Below, in pieces: positions 1 to 6,034 of a DNA stretch of 8,031 bases. How positions within the stretch are numbered: the stretch's first letter is position 1; every line of letters starts with the position of its first letter. The notes beneath the pieces are model-generated. The model saw only the letters and a list, made by a program, of their open reading frames with translations, was not told where the DNA came from and did not search any database. This stretch comes from Lysobacterales bacterium (GTDB lineage: Bacteria; Pseudomonadota; Gammaproteobacteria; Xanthomonadales; Marinicellaceae), in contig JALWML010000227.1 of assembly GCA_027083915.1 (NCBI GenBank), positions 11,671 to 19,701 of the forward strand. The letters run 5' to 3'. The position numbers and the translations under genes are program-made.

Positions 1-1
1 C

Positions 2-154
2 GCCGATCGAATCACCATCGAAGATTATTTAAAATACGAAGATGATGTGGTTTTGGAAAAATCTAATTATTATAAAAAACAAGCTGAAAAGTGGCAAACG
101 CTGATGCAATTAGCGGTCATATTTGGCAATAACATCGAGGACATTGTGCAATGA
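2..154 (+). CDS. C-terminal end of a probable TolC-family outer membrane efflux protein (partial)
   Basis: An open frame enters from the left edge and runs for 50 codons to a TGA at 152-154. The visible tail contains ADRITIEDYLKYEDDVV, then a lysine-rich, helix-prone stretch (SNYYKKQAEKWQTLMQ) and a short end, NIEDIVQ. TolC-type outer membrane factors commonly end their last helical repeat with a 'G-x-I-t-x-x-D-Y-L' segment followed by a long helix, and this fits. The stop overlaps the start of the adaptor gene (ATGA, 151-154), so the two genes are probably translationally coupled. An outer membrane channel upstream of an adaptor and an RND pump is the expected third part of a tripartite exporter. 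Only the tail is seen, so the family call rests on this short match plus context. It could be another helical protein of the operon. Confidence 0.6.
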   Translation, partial: ADRITIEDYLKYEDDVVLEKSNYYKKQAEKWQTLMQLAVIFGNNIEDIVQ

Positions 155-1230
155 AAAGCTTAAATCTAAAAACAATCATCTTATTTATTATTATCGTTCT
201 AATTGTTGTTTTTGCCGTGCGAGCGGTTAAAAATGCCAAACAAAATGATGCCAATACACCCACTGCGAAACAGTATCCAGTGGTTGTTTCTAGTATTTCT
301 CCGAGTCTAAAAGAAGTAACTTTGACATTACCCTACTTAGCACAAGTGGAAAACAACAAAGACGTCAATTTAGCATCCAAAATTTCATCACGGGTTAAAT
401 TTATCCAAGCCAGCGGCACGAAAGTCAAAAAAGGCGATGTCATTGCCGAATTGGACGATACGACTTTGGCAACAGGCACTGCCAGCATTGATGCACAAAT
501 TAAGGCACAACGCACCTTATTGAAAAGCTTAAAATCCACACACAAAAGAACACTAGAATTACTTGCCATGCAAGGGGCTTCCGTGGAGCAATCACAAAAA
601 GAAGAAACTGCCATAGCCGCCGCTCAATCGAAAATAGAAACATTAAAACAAAACAAAGCCAATGTCTTAAACAACCTGACTTACACCAAAATTTTATCGC
701 CTGTTGATGGCGTGATTTCCAAAACCTTGGTCAATGAAGGTGATATGTGTTTGCCCGGACACCCTGTGGCAAAACTCAGTGCCAGCAATGGTTTTTATTT
801 GTTATTGCGTGTGCCCAGCGATTTAAAAATTTCAGCGGTGCAATTTAAAGGCAAAACCTTAACCACGCATGCTTTAAACAGCACTTTTAATGGTTTAGCT
901 GAATACAAAGTCTTTCTCGATGATGAGATTAAACTAACCAGCGGTGATAGAGTTGAGGTCAATGTGGTGGTGTTTTCTGGGCAAGCCTATTTACTGCCCT
1001 TTGATGCGTTGTTGAATCGAGATGGGCAAAATTATATCTTGTATCAGCAAGGTGACAAGGTGCAATCCGCCATCATAAATGTACTTGAAAGTGGCGAACA
1101 AGGCGTGGTAACCACCGATAAGATTATAGCGAATAAAAATATTTTGGTCGCAAAAGGCGATATTTTATTGCGTGTGTTATCTGGTGCTTCCATTAAACTC
1201 AACTCCACTAAAGTCAACATTCAGGAATAA
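151..1230 (+). CDS. RND efflux periplasmic adaptor (HlyD/AcrA-type membrane fusion protein)
   Basis: This 359-residue protein should link the inner membrane RND pump to an outer membrane channel. Residues about 8-23 are a hydrophobic N-terminal anchor (TIILFIIIVLIVVFAV). There is no lipobox cysteine, so it is probably held by a membrane helix rather than a lipid. The first half of a biotinyl-lipoyl fold lies around residues 72-103 (VNLASKISSRV, then KKGDVIAELDD). A long alpha-hairpin rich in Q, K, A and L spans about 105-178. The second lipoyl half follows at about 180-210, with SPVDGVISK at 183-191. The remainder (about 212-359) fits the beta-barrel and membrane-proximal domains. Its start overlaps the upstream stop, and only four bases separate its stop from the RND start at 1235. 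An unusual detail is M199-C200 and H204 in the second lipoyl half, where a small residue is more usual. The adaptor role is firm; the substrate is unknown. Confidence 0.9.
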   Translation: MKSLNLKTIILFIIIVLIVVFAVRAVKNAKQNDANTPTAKQYPVVVSSISPSLKEVTLTLPYLAQVENNKDVNLASKISSRVKFIQASGTKVKKGDVIAELDDTTLATGTASIDAQIKAQRTLLKSLKSTHKRTLELLAMQGASVEQSQKEETAIAAAQSKIETLKQNKANVLNNLTYTKILSPVDGVISKTLVNEGDMCLPGHPVAKLSASNGFYLLLRVPSDLKISAVQFKGKTLTTHALNSTFNGLAEYKVFLDDEIKLTSGDRVEVNVVVFSGQAYLLPFDALLNRDGQNYILYQQGDKVQSAIINVLESGEQGVVTTDKIIANKNILVAKGDILLRVLSGASIKLNSTKVNIQE

Positions 1231-1234
1231 GGTC
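1221..1234 (+). promoter_or_regulatory. Ribosome binding site that decides the RND start
   Basis: AGGAATAAGG (1223-1232) precedes ATG 1235 and overlaps the stop of the adaptor gene (1228-1230). It supports starting the RND protein at 1235 rather than at the upstream in-frame ATG at 1172. Confidence 0.55.
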
Positions 1235-4200
1235 ATGTTTAATTTTTTCTATAAAAGACCGTATTTGTTATATGCGGTGATTGCAGGATTTTTTGTGATG
1301 GGTGTTGTGGCATTAGTGACTTTGCCTAAAAACCTTTTCCCCGATGCAAACCCTGCTCAAGTTATTGTTATCACCAAAGTGCCAGGAGCTACGGCTCAAG
1401 TGGTTGCCAATACGGTTTCCAAACCCATTGAGCAAGAAATTTCACGTTTGGGCTTAATCACCGATGTCAGTTCGATAAATGTGGCAAACTTTTCCATCGT
1501 TAAAGCGGAATTTGGTTATGACAAAGACTTAAATGCTGCTGCGGTGGATGTTGCCAATGCCTTGTCAATCGCCAAAGGCAAGTTGCCAACCACTGCCAAT
1601 CCAGCGGTTTATACCGTTGGTGATTTTACTTTGCCCGTGGATGTCATGTCCTTATCGCCTAAAAATGACAGTCTGTCATTGAGTGATGTGCGAAAAATTG
1701 CCGATTCTTTTATTAAACCTGCCTTATTGAGCAATACCGCGATTGGAAATGTGGAAGTTTTTGGTGGTTATGACAGTGCCATTAATGTTGAGATTGATCC
1801 TTATAAGGCTAAAAAATACAACATGGATTTTGATAAAATCAGCAAAGCCATCAGGGCTATCAATCACGATATTCCCATCGGCTTCGTCAAAGGCGATGAC
1901 AGTTTTTATACCTTGAGTTTTTATGGTGAAAAAGACAATATTGAAAAGCTCAAAAACATTCCTTTGTTGCCCAATGTCCACTTAAAAGATGTGGCAGAAG
2001 TCAAGTGGTCGCACAAAAAACGCACCAGTGGTTATATCGGCAACGGCAAACAATCCATTGCCATGGCAGTGCAACGCGCACCCAAAGGCAGTGTTTTGGA
2101 TGTCAGCAAAGCCGCACGAGCAGAGATGCAAAAATTACAGGCGCAGTATCCAAATATCAATTTTGAAATCTCCGACACGCAACGCAATTTGATTGAATTG
2201 GCAAATTCTAATATGCTTGATGCTTTGCGTGATGCCATTATTTTTACTTTGATTGTGGTGTTATTTTTCTTGGGTAATTTCCGTGCCATTATTGCCTCAG
2301 CCATTTCGATTCCTATGGTGTTTTTCTCCACCATGGCAGTGATTGGCATCATGGGAGGCGAGCTCAATATTGTCATCTATACTGCCATTATTTTAGCCTT
2401 AGGAATGTTGACTGATGATGCCGTGGTGGTGCTGGAAAATGTTGAACGGCACCTCAATGAATTGCACGAAGACTTAGAAACGGCCGTTATAAAGGGCACA
2501 AAAGAAGTCATTGCTCCAATTTTTGCAGGCACAATTGCTACCATTGCGGTGGTTTTCCCCTTGATGTTTGTCGGTGGATTTCCTGAGAAAATATTTAAAC
2601 CTTTAATCATGACCTTAATCATAGCCTTGCTGATTTCATTTTTTATCTCAATCACGCTTATCCCACAATTATTAAAAGTTATGTACAAAAACGGCTTTAA
2701 AAAAACCAAGGTCGAAAAATGGTTTGAAAAAGCCTATGACAATACCTTAGGTCGTTTGGTCGAACCCTATGTCAATGTCATTAAATTTTCCAATGGCAAA
2801 AGAAAAATACTCAGACGGATTGTATTAAGCGTTGGCGTAATTGCCTTATTGCTCATCAGTGTCAAAACCATCATGCCAACCATTGGCAAAGATGCCATGC
2901 CACCAATGGATACAGGCATTGTTAAATCGCAAATCGCATTTTCAGCCAATGAAACCGTGGATTCTGCCGAAGCCAAAGTCATGCCATTCTTGCACTGGTT
3001 GCACCAACAAGATTGGGTCGAAAAAAGTTCAGTAGCCTTTGGTACCGAAGCTGGTGTTTTATCCATGGGCAACGGTAATTTACCCGCCGAGGCAACCATA
3101 ACTATTTTATGTAAAGATAGATTTAGCCGCACATTAGACCTGTGGGAAATTGAAGACATTATTCGCAACAAACTGGCACAATTGCCCGGTTTAAAACGCA
3201 ACGATGTATTTGATTTTGGAGCGACTGCCGTATCATCAGTCAAGGCATCGGTGGATGTGCGTTTAAGATCGCCCTATGTCGATGGTTTAACCGAAAAAAC
3301 CCATAAAATCAGCCAAGCTTTGCAACAAGTCAAAGGCTTAACTTCAGTTTCCACCAGTTGGGACAAAGATGTGACCGAAATTGTATTGGATATTGATGAA
3401 AACAAAGCCTTGAGTTATGGCTTAACACCGTTTCAAATTGCTATGCAAATTCCTCTCAAAGGACAAGTCATTGGATTAAATGCTAATTTACAGTCTATGA
3501 ATACACAGTTTGTACGCTTGTATTTAAAGGGCAAATTCAGTGAAAACATACAGACCTTACGCTTATTGCCGATTCAATCCAAATTTGGAGAGATTCCCTT
3601 ACAATCCTTAGCAAAAATTAAAAAACGTCTGACCTATGCCAAAATTGAACGAGATAAACTTTTATACAGTGTCGATGTTAACGCCTACCGTGCCAAACGC
3701 CCGATTACGCATTTAACCGATGATGCCATTGCAGCGATTAATAAAATTGATGGTATAAACAATGTAATGATTAGTCAAGAAGGCGATATTGCCACCATCA
3801 ATGACAGTTTTGCACGCATGATGAAAGCCATTGCATTAGGCATTGTCTTGTTATTATTGGTGTTAATTTCAATTTACCGCTCGGTGATTATGGCATTAAT
3901 CATGATTTTGGTCTTACCTTTGTCTTTAATCGGTGCTGCTTGGGGCATGTTGTTATTCCATAAACCCAGTTGTATGCCGAGTTTATTGGGAATATTGTTA
4001 TTGTTCGGCATCATCATCAAAAATGCGGTCTTGCTGATTGACTTTTACCAACAACACAAAGCCTCTGGCGAATCACCATTCACCAGTGCGATTGAATCGG
4101 TCAGAGTTCGTTTTCGCCCCGTATTAATGACCGCCTTCGGCACCATCGCAGGCATGATACCCATCGCCCTAGAACGTGCCGTTGGTTTAGAACGCTTGAG

Positions 4201-4306
4201 TCCATTATCGGATGTTGCCATTGGCGGCTTACTTATCGGTACATTGCTCACATTAATTTATGTGCCTATGTATGCCTATAGTTTTGATAGAGATACACAG
4301 AATTAA
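1235..4306 (+). CDS. RND-family efflux transporter, inner membrane permease subunit (HAE-1-like)
   Basis: This is a proton-driven inner membrane exporter of 1023 residues, the usual length for AcrB-like pumps. The architecture is a first helix at about 10-30, a large periplasmic loop, a helix bundle at about 338-520, a second periplasmic loop (about 560-860) and a final helix bundle to the C-terminus. The proton relay is intact: D394-D395 in TM4 (GMLTDDAVVVLENVER) and K929 in TM10 (IIIKNAVLLIDF). The TM4 aspartate pair is typical of the HAE-1 drug-efflux group, unlike the single Asp of CusA-type metal pumps. A conserved MPPMDTG lies at 555-561 near the start of the second periplasmic loop. 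I chose ATG 1235 because AGGAATAAGG lies just before it and the protein then opens with a standard RND start (FYKRPYLLYAVIAGF). An in-frame ATG at 1172 lies inside the adaptor gene. The next gene begins two bases after the stop. Confidence 0.95.
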   Translation: MFNFFYKRPYLLYAVIAGFFVMGVVALVTLPKNLFPDANPAQVIVITKVPGATAQVVANTVSKPIEQEISRLGLITDVSSINVANFSIVKAEFGYDKDLNAAAVDVANALSIAKGKLPTTANPAVYTVGDFTLPVDVMSLSPKNDSLSLSDVRKIADSFIKPALLSNTAIGNVEVFGGYDSAINVEIDPYKAKKYNMDFDKISKAIRAINHDIPIGFVKGDDSFYTLSFYGEKDNIEKLKNIPLLPNVHLKDVAEVKWSHKKRTSGYIGNGKQSIAMAVQRAPKGSVLDVSKAARAEMQKLQAQYPNINFEISDTQRNLIELANSNMLDALRDAIIFTLIVVLFFLGNFRAIIASAISIPMVFFSTMAVIGIMGGELNIVIYTAIILALGMLTDDAVVVLENVERHLNELHEDLETAVIKGTKEVIAPIFAGTIATIAVVFPLMFVGGFPEKIFKPLIMTLIIALLISFFISITLIPQLLKVMYKNGFKKTKVEKWFEKAYDNTLGRLVEPYVNVIKFSNGKRKILRRIVLSVGVIALLLISVKTIMPTIGKDAMPPMDTGIVKSQIAFSANETVDSAEAKVMPFLHWLHQQDWVEKSSVAFGTEAGVLSMGNGNLPAEATITILCKDRFSRTLDLWEIEDIIRNKLAQLPGLKRNDVFDFGATAVSSVKASVDVRLRSPYVDGLTEKTHKISQALQQVKGLTSVSTSWDKDVTEIVLDIDENKALSYGLTPFQIAMQIPLKGQVIGLNANLQSMNTQFVRLYLKGKFSENIQTLRLLPIQSKFGEIPLQSLAKIKKRLTYAKIERDKLLYSVDVNAYRAKRPITHLTDDAIAAINKIDGINNVMISQEGDIATINDSFARMMKAIALGIVLLLLVLISIYRSVIMALIMILVLPLSLIGAAWGMLLFHKPSCMPSLLGILLLFGIIIKNAVLLIDFYQQHKASGESPFTSAIESVRVRFRPVLMTAFGTIAGMIPIALERAVGLERLSPLSDVAIGGLLIGTLLTLIYVPMYAYSFDRDTQN

Positions 4307-4308
4307 AT

Positions 4309-5262
4309 ATGTTTGATTTACTTGCCAATTGGTTGGTTTATTCGGTTTTTGGGCTGCAACAAGGCACAAGACTGGGCGATAGTGTGCACTTTTTTGTGCA
4401 GGACATTACGAAAATATTTTTTATGTTGGTGTTAATCATCTATGTCATGGGTTTGTTTCGTTCTTTTGTTTCACCTGAAAAAGTACGTGAATTTGTACGC
4501 GGCAAGCCTAAATTTTTGGCACGCATTTTAGCCATTGCTTTAGGTGCGGTCACGCCTTTTTGTTCCTGTTCTTCAGTGCCTTTGTTTATCGGTTTTGTCG
4601 AAGCAGGCATTCCTTTGGGAGTGACCTTTTCCTTTCTTATCGCCTCACCGATGATTAATGAAATAGCGGTTGCCATGTTGTTTGGGATTGTCGGTTGGAA
4701 AATCACGTTATTGTATATTTTGGCTGGTTTAATCGTCGCCTTTTTCGGTGGCATTATCATGGAATGGTTTAAACCTGAGAAATGGGTGGAAGATTATGTT
4801 TGGAAAATTCAAATGGGTCAAGTTGAAGCCATAAAAGCTGATGATTCTTTTACTGCTCGTCACCGTTATGCAATGAGTGAAGTTAAAGAAATTGTCGGTC
4901 GTATTTGGAAATGGGTGATTTTAGGTGTTGGAGCGGGTGCTTTTTTTCATGGTTACTTCCCACAAAGTTGGGCTCAATCACTCAGCGATACCAACAACTT
5001 TTTAGCCGTGCCCATGGCGGTAATTATTGGCGTACCACTGTATTCCAATGCTGTTGGCGTGATTCCATTGGCCGAAGCGATGCTACTCAAAGGTGTGGCA
5101 TTAGGAACGACATTGGCATTTATGATGAGCATTGCTGCCATCTCTTTGCCAGAATTAATGATTTTAAGAAAGGTAATCAAGTGGCAAGCCTTGGCACTTT
5201 TTACCGCAATTGTAACCGTCTCGATTATTCTAGTCGGTTGGTTTTTTAATTTAATTATTTAG
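4309..5262 (+). CDS. PF03773-type permease (ArsP_1 / SO_0444-like putative efflux permease)
   Basis: This 317-residue polytopic inner membrane protein has about eight predicted helices. The family hallmark, TPFCSCSSVPLFIGFVEAG, begins at T82 with cysteines at C85 and C87. It continues into a PLGVTFSFLIASPMINE segment, also strongly conserved in this family. A central hydrophilic stretch (about 149-195, with EWFKPEKWVEDY) separates two hydrophobic halves, and the second half carries GVPLYSNAVGVIPLAE, a second conserved motif. Members studied elsewhere export trivalent organoarsenicals (ArsP) or affect Cu/Zn tolerance (SO_0444 type), and the paired cysteines suit soft-metal or metalloid handling. 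The substrate here is inferred only. The gene starts two bases after the RND stop and has no strong Shine-Dalgarno, which suggests translational coupling. The DUF2892-like and thioredoxin-like genes follow directly, a frequent partnership for this family. Confidence 0.87.
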   Translation: MFDLLANWLVYSVFGLQQGTRLGDSVHFFVQDITKIFFMLVLIIYVMGLFRSFVSPEKVREFVRGKPKFLARILAIALGAVTPFCSCSSVPLFIGFVEAGIPLGVTFSFLIASPMINEIAVAMLFGIVGWKITLLYILAGLIVAFFGGIIMEWFKPEKWVEDYVWKIQMGQVEAIKADDSFTARHRYAMSEVKEIVGRIWKWVILGVGAGAFFHGYFPQSWAQSLSDTNNFLAVPMAVIIGVPLYSNAVGVIPLAEAMLLKGVALGTTLAFMMSIAAISLPELMILRKVIKWQALALFTAIVTVSIILVGWFFNLII

Positions 5263-5266
5263 GAGA
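5261..5266 (+). promoter_or_regulatory. Ribosome binding site for the DUF2892-like gene
   Basis: AGGAGA begins inside the permease stop codon (TAG 5260-5262) and sits seven bases before ATG 5274. It is the best-matching Shine-Dalgarno in the window and suggests this small protein is made efficiently. Confidence 0.65.
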
Positions 5267-5273
5267 AAATAAA

Positions 5274-5501
5274 ATGACAGTAAATAATGGTGTCAATGTA
5301 ATGGCAGGTCTAATGATAATCATTGGCTTAACGGGAGCACAATTAACAGGACAGATAGATATAACACAAGTCAGTTGGTTGTGGTTGGTGGCTTTTGTAG
5401 GCATTAACCTTTTTCAGTCGGGTTTTACAGGCATTTGTCCGGCTAAGAAAATTTTAGCAAAATTGGGTCTAAAAGACTCAGATGGCAGTTGTTGTAAATG
5501 A
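5274..5501 (+). CDS. Small two-helix membrane protein, DUF2892 / YgaP-TM-like, with C-terminal Cys pair
   Basis: This 75-residue protein has two hydrophobic segments, about 10-25 (MAGLMIIIGLTGAQL) and 35-49 (WLWLVAFVGINLFQS). The second is followed by the motif GFTGICPAKKILAKLG with C55. That pattern, two helices then 'F-T-G-x-C-P-x-x-x-I-L-x-K-L-G', is typical of the DUF2892 (PF11127) inner membrane family. The domain also forms the membrane part of the YgaP rhodanese. The function of stand-alone copies is not established. The protein ends GSCCK, with vicinal cysteines at 73-74. It sits between the permease and the thioredoxin-like gene, so a role as a membrane partner in thiol or metal transfer is plausible but inferred. 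The start is well supported by the upstream AGGAGA. Confidence 0.85.
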   Translation: MTVNNGVNVMAGLMIIIGLTGAQLTGQIDITQVSWLWLVAFVGINLFQSGFTGICPAKKILAKLGLKDSDGSCCK

Positions 5502-5508
5502 TGATTTT

Positions 5509-5523
5509 GAGGAAAACGAGGAT
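5509..5523 (+). promoter_or_regulatory. Tandem ribosome binding sites deciding the thioredoxin-like start
   Basis: Two GAGG-type sites lie in a row, GAGGA at 5509-5513 and GAGGA at 5518-5522. The second is seven bases before ATG 5530. This favours ATG 5530 over the in-frame ATG at 5482, which lies inside the preceding gene and would add 16 atypical, acidic residues. Confidence 0.6.
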
Positions 5524-5529
5524 ATTAAA

Positions 5530-5787
5530 ATGATAGAAGTAAAAGTATTGGGTTCAGGTTGTACCAATTGTAAAACAACACAAAAACTAATCGAACAAGT
5601 CGCTGCTGATAATCAAATCGAAGTGAACATAGAAAAAGTCGAAGACATGGCAGACATCATGTCTTATGGCGTGATGTCAACACCGGGTGTTATCGTTGAT
5701 GGCAAAGTCGCTCATGCTGGTGGTATTCCTGATAAAGCGGCTATTTTATCGTGGTTAAAACCTGCTGGGAAAAGTTGTTGTGGTTAA
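5530..5787 (+). CDS. Small thioredoxin-fold protein (MTH895/TM0996-type) with C-terminal Cys pair
   Basis: This 85-residue cytoplasmic protein has a compact thioredoxin or glutaredoxin-like fold. It starts MIEVKVLGSGCTNCKTTQ, giving a C11-x-x-C14 redox site at the start of the first helix. The usual cis-proline follows in STPGVIVDGK (P52), and the protein ends with a short helix, PDKAAILSWLKP. This matches the small archaeal/bacterial 'redox-active disulfide protein 2' family (thioredoxin_3, PF13192), which is often encoded next to PF03773 permeases. The C-terminus is KSCCG with vicinal cysteines at 83-84, outside the minimal fold. Likely roles are reduction of, or ligand delivery to, the permease upstream. 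That is inferred from gene order; the fold and CxxC are seen directly. It is the last gene of the unit, since a hairpin lies 17 bases after its stop. Confidence 0.9.
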   Translation: MIEVKVLGSGCTNCKTTQKLIEQVAADNQIEVNIEKVEDMADIMSYGVMSTPGVIVDGKVAHAGGIPDKAAILSWLKPAGKSCCG

Positions 5788-5804
5788 TAGAAGGGTTAAT
5801 AATA

Positions 5805-5836
5805 TAACGGAGGTTTATTAAATTAAACTTCCGTTA
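5805..5836 (+). terminator. Hairpin at the end of the efflux/permease operon (possible terminator)
   Basis: TAACGGAGGTTTA (5805-5817) and TAAACTTCCGTTA (5824-5836) can form a 13-bp stem with one G-U pair and a 6-base loop. It begins 17 bases after the thioredoxin-like stop. No T-run follows at once: T-rich sequence begins about ten bases later. It could therefore be a weak terminator or an RNA 3'-end stabiliser rather than a strong intrinsic terminator. Confidence 0.5.
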
Positions 5837-5940
5837 CTTGCGATATTTTATTCAATTTTTACCCCTTATATTCTATGGTCAATCAATAGTTGTTATAACG
5901 AATTTTACAAATGAAAATTTAAGAAAATAATTTCTTCTGA
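5837..5940. other. AT-rich non-coding spacer
   Basis: This stretch has no credible open frame with a ribosome binding site on either strand. It holds only short symmetric elements: GTTATAAC at 5892-5899, and AAGAAA/TTTCTT arms at 5921-5926 and 5931-5936 around ATAA. These are expected by chance in sequence this rich in A and T, so no function is assigned. Confidence 0.5.
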
Positions 5941-5978
5941 ATGAAGTTGACAACAGTCAACTTCATGAAGGATTTTTT
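5941..5978 (+). terminator. Perfect 11-bp hairpin followed by a T-run (intrinsic-type terminator)
   Basis: ATGAAGTTGAC (5941-5951) and GTCAACTTCAT (5956-5966) are perfect inverted repeats around a 4-base AACA loop. GAAGGA follows, then six T's (5973-5978). The stem is GC-poor and the T-run starts six bases past it, so efficiency may be moderate. It lies about 20 bases upstream of the promoter for the secreted-protein gene and would insulate that gene from operon read-through. Its symmetry also makes a repressor-binding site possible. Confidence 0.55.
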
Positions 5979-5996
5979 ATTTGTTCTACCGTAAAT

Positions 5997-6005
5997 TGAT
6001 ATAAT
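5997..6005 (+). promoter_or_regulatory. Extended -10 sigma70-type promoter
   Basis: TGATATAAT contains a perfect TATAAT hexamer (6000-6005) preceded by the TGn extension (5997-5999). The region 17 bases upstream (TTATTT, 5977-5982) is a poor -35 match, which extended -10 promoters tolerate. Transcription would begin around 6012 and leave a short leader of about 20-25 bases before ATG 6035. Confidence 0.55.
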
Positions 6006-6034
6006 GATAACAATAAACATTTTGGAATAAATTA

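Noticed and set aside
2767..3243. 158-codon minus-strand open frame opposite the RND gene
   Set aside because: It lies wholly inside a clear RND coding region on the other strand, has low-complexity shadow-like composition and matches no family I recognise. The same applies to the other minus-strand frames at 333-614, 1724-1981, 2032-2376, 2377-2709, 4045-4251, 4440-4760 and 4974-5180.
4905..5249. 114-codon plus-strand frame overlapping the permease
   Set aside because: It is an out-of-frame reading of the permease gene, whose conserved motifs continue through this region. The frame has no ribosome binding site and an atypical Arg/Cys/Trp-rich composition.
5482..5529. Longer start for the thioredoxin-like protein at ATG 5482
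   Set aside because: It would add 16 acidic residues before the family-typical MIEVKVLGSGC start and overlap the preceding gene. GAGGA at 5518-5522 is correctly placed for ATG 5530.
4309..5787. Classical ars operon
   Set aside because: No ArsR-type regulator, ArsC reductase or ArsB is present in the window. The permease motif and thiol partners alone do not establish arsenic as the substrate.
5921..5936. Short inverted repeat AAGAAA / TTTCTT around ATAA
   Set aside because: Six-base arms of A and T are expected by chance in this AT-rich spacer, and nothing else supports a function.
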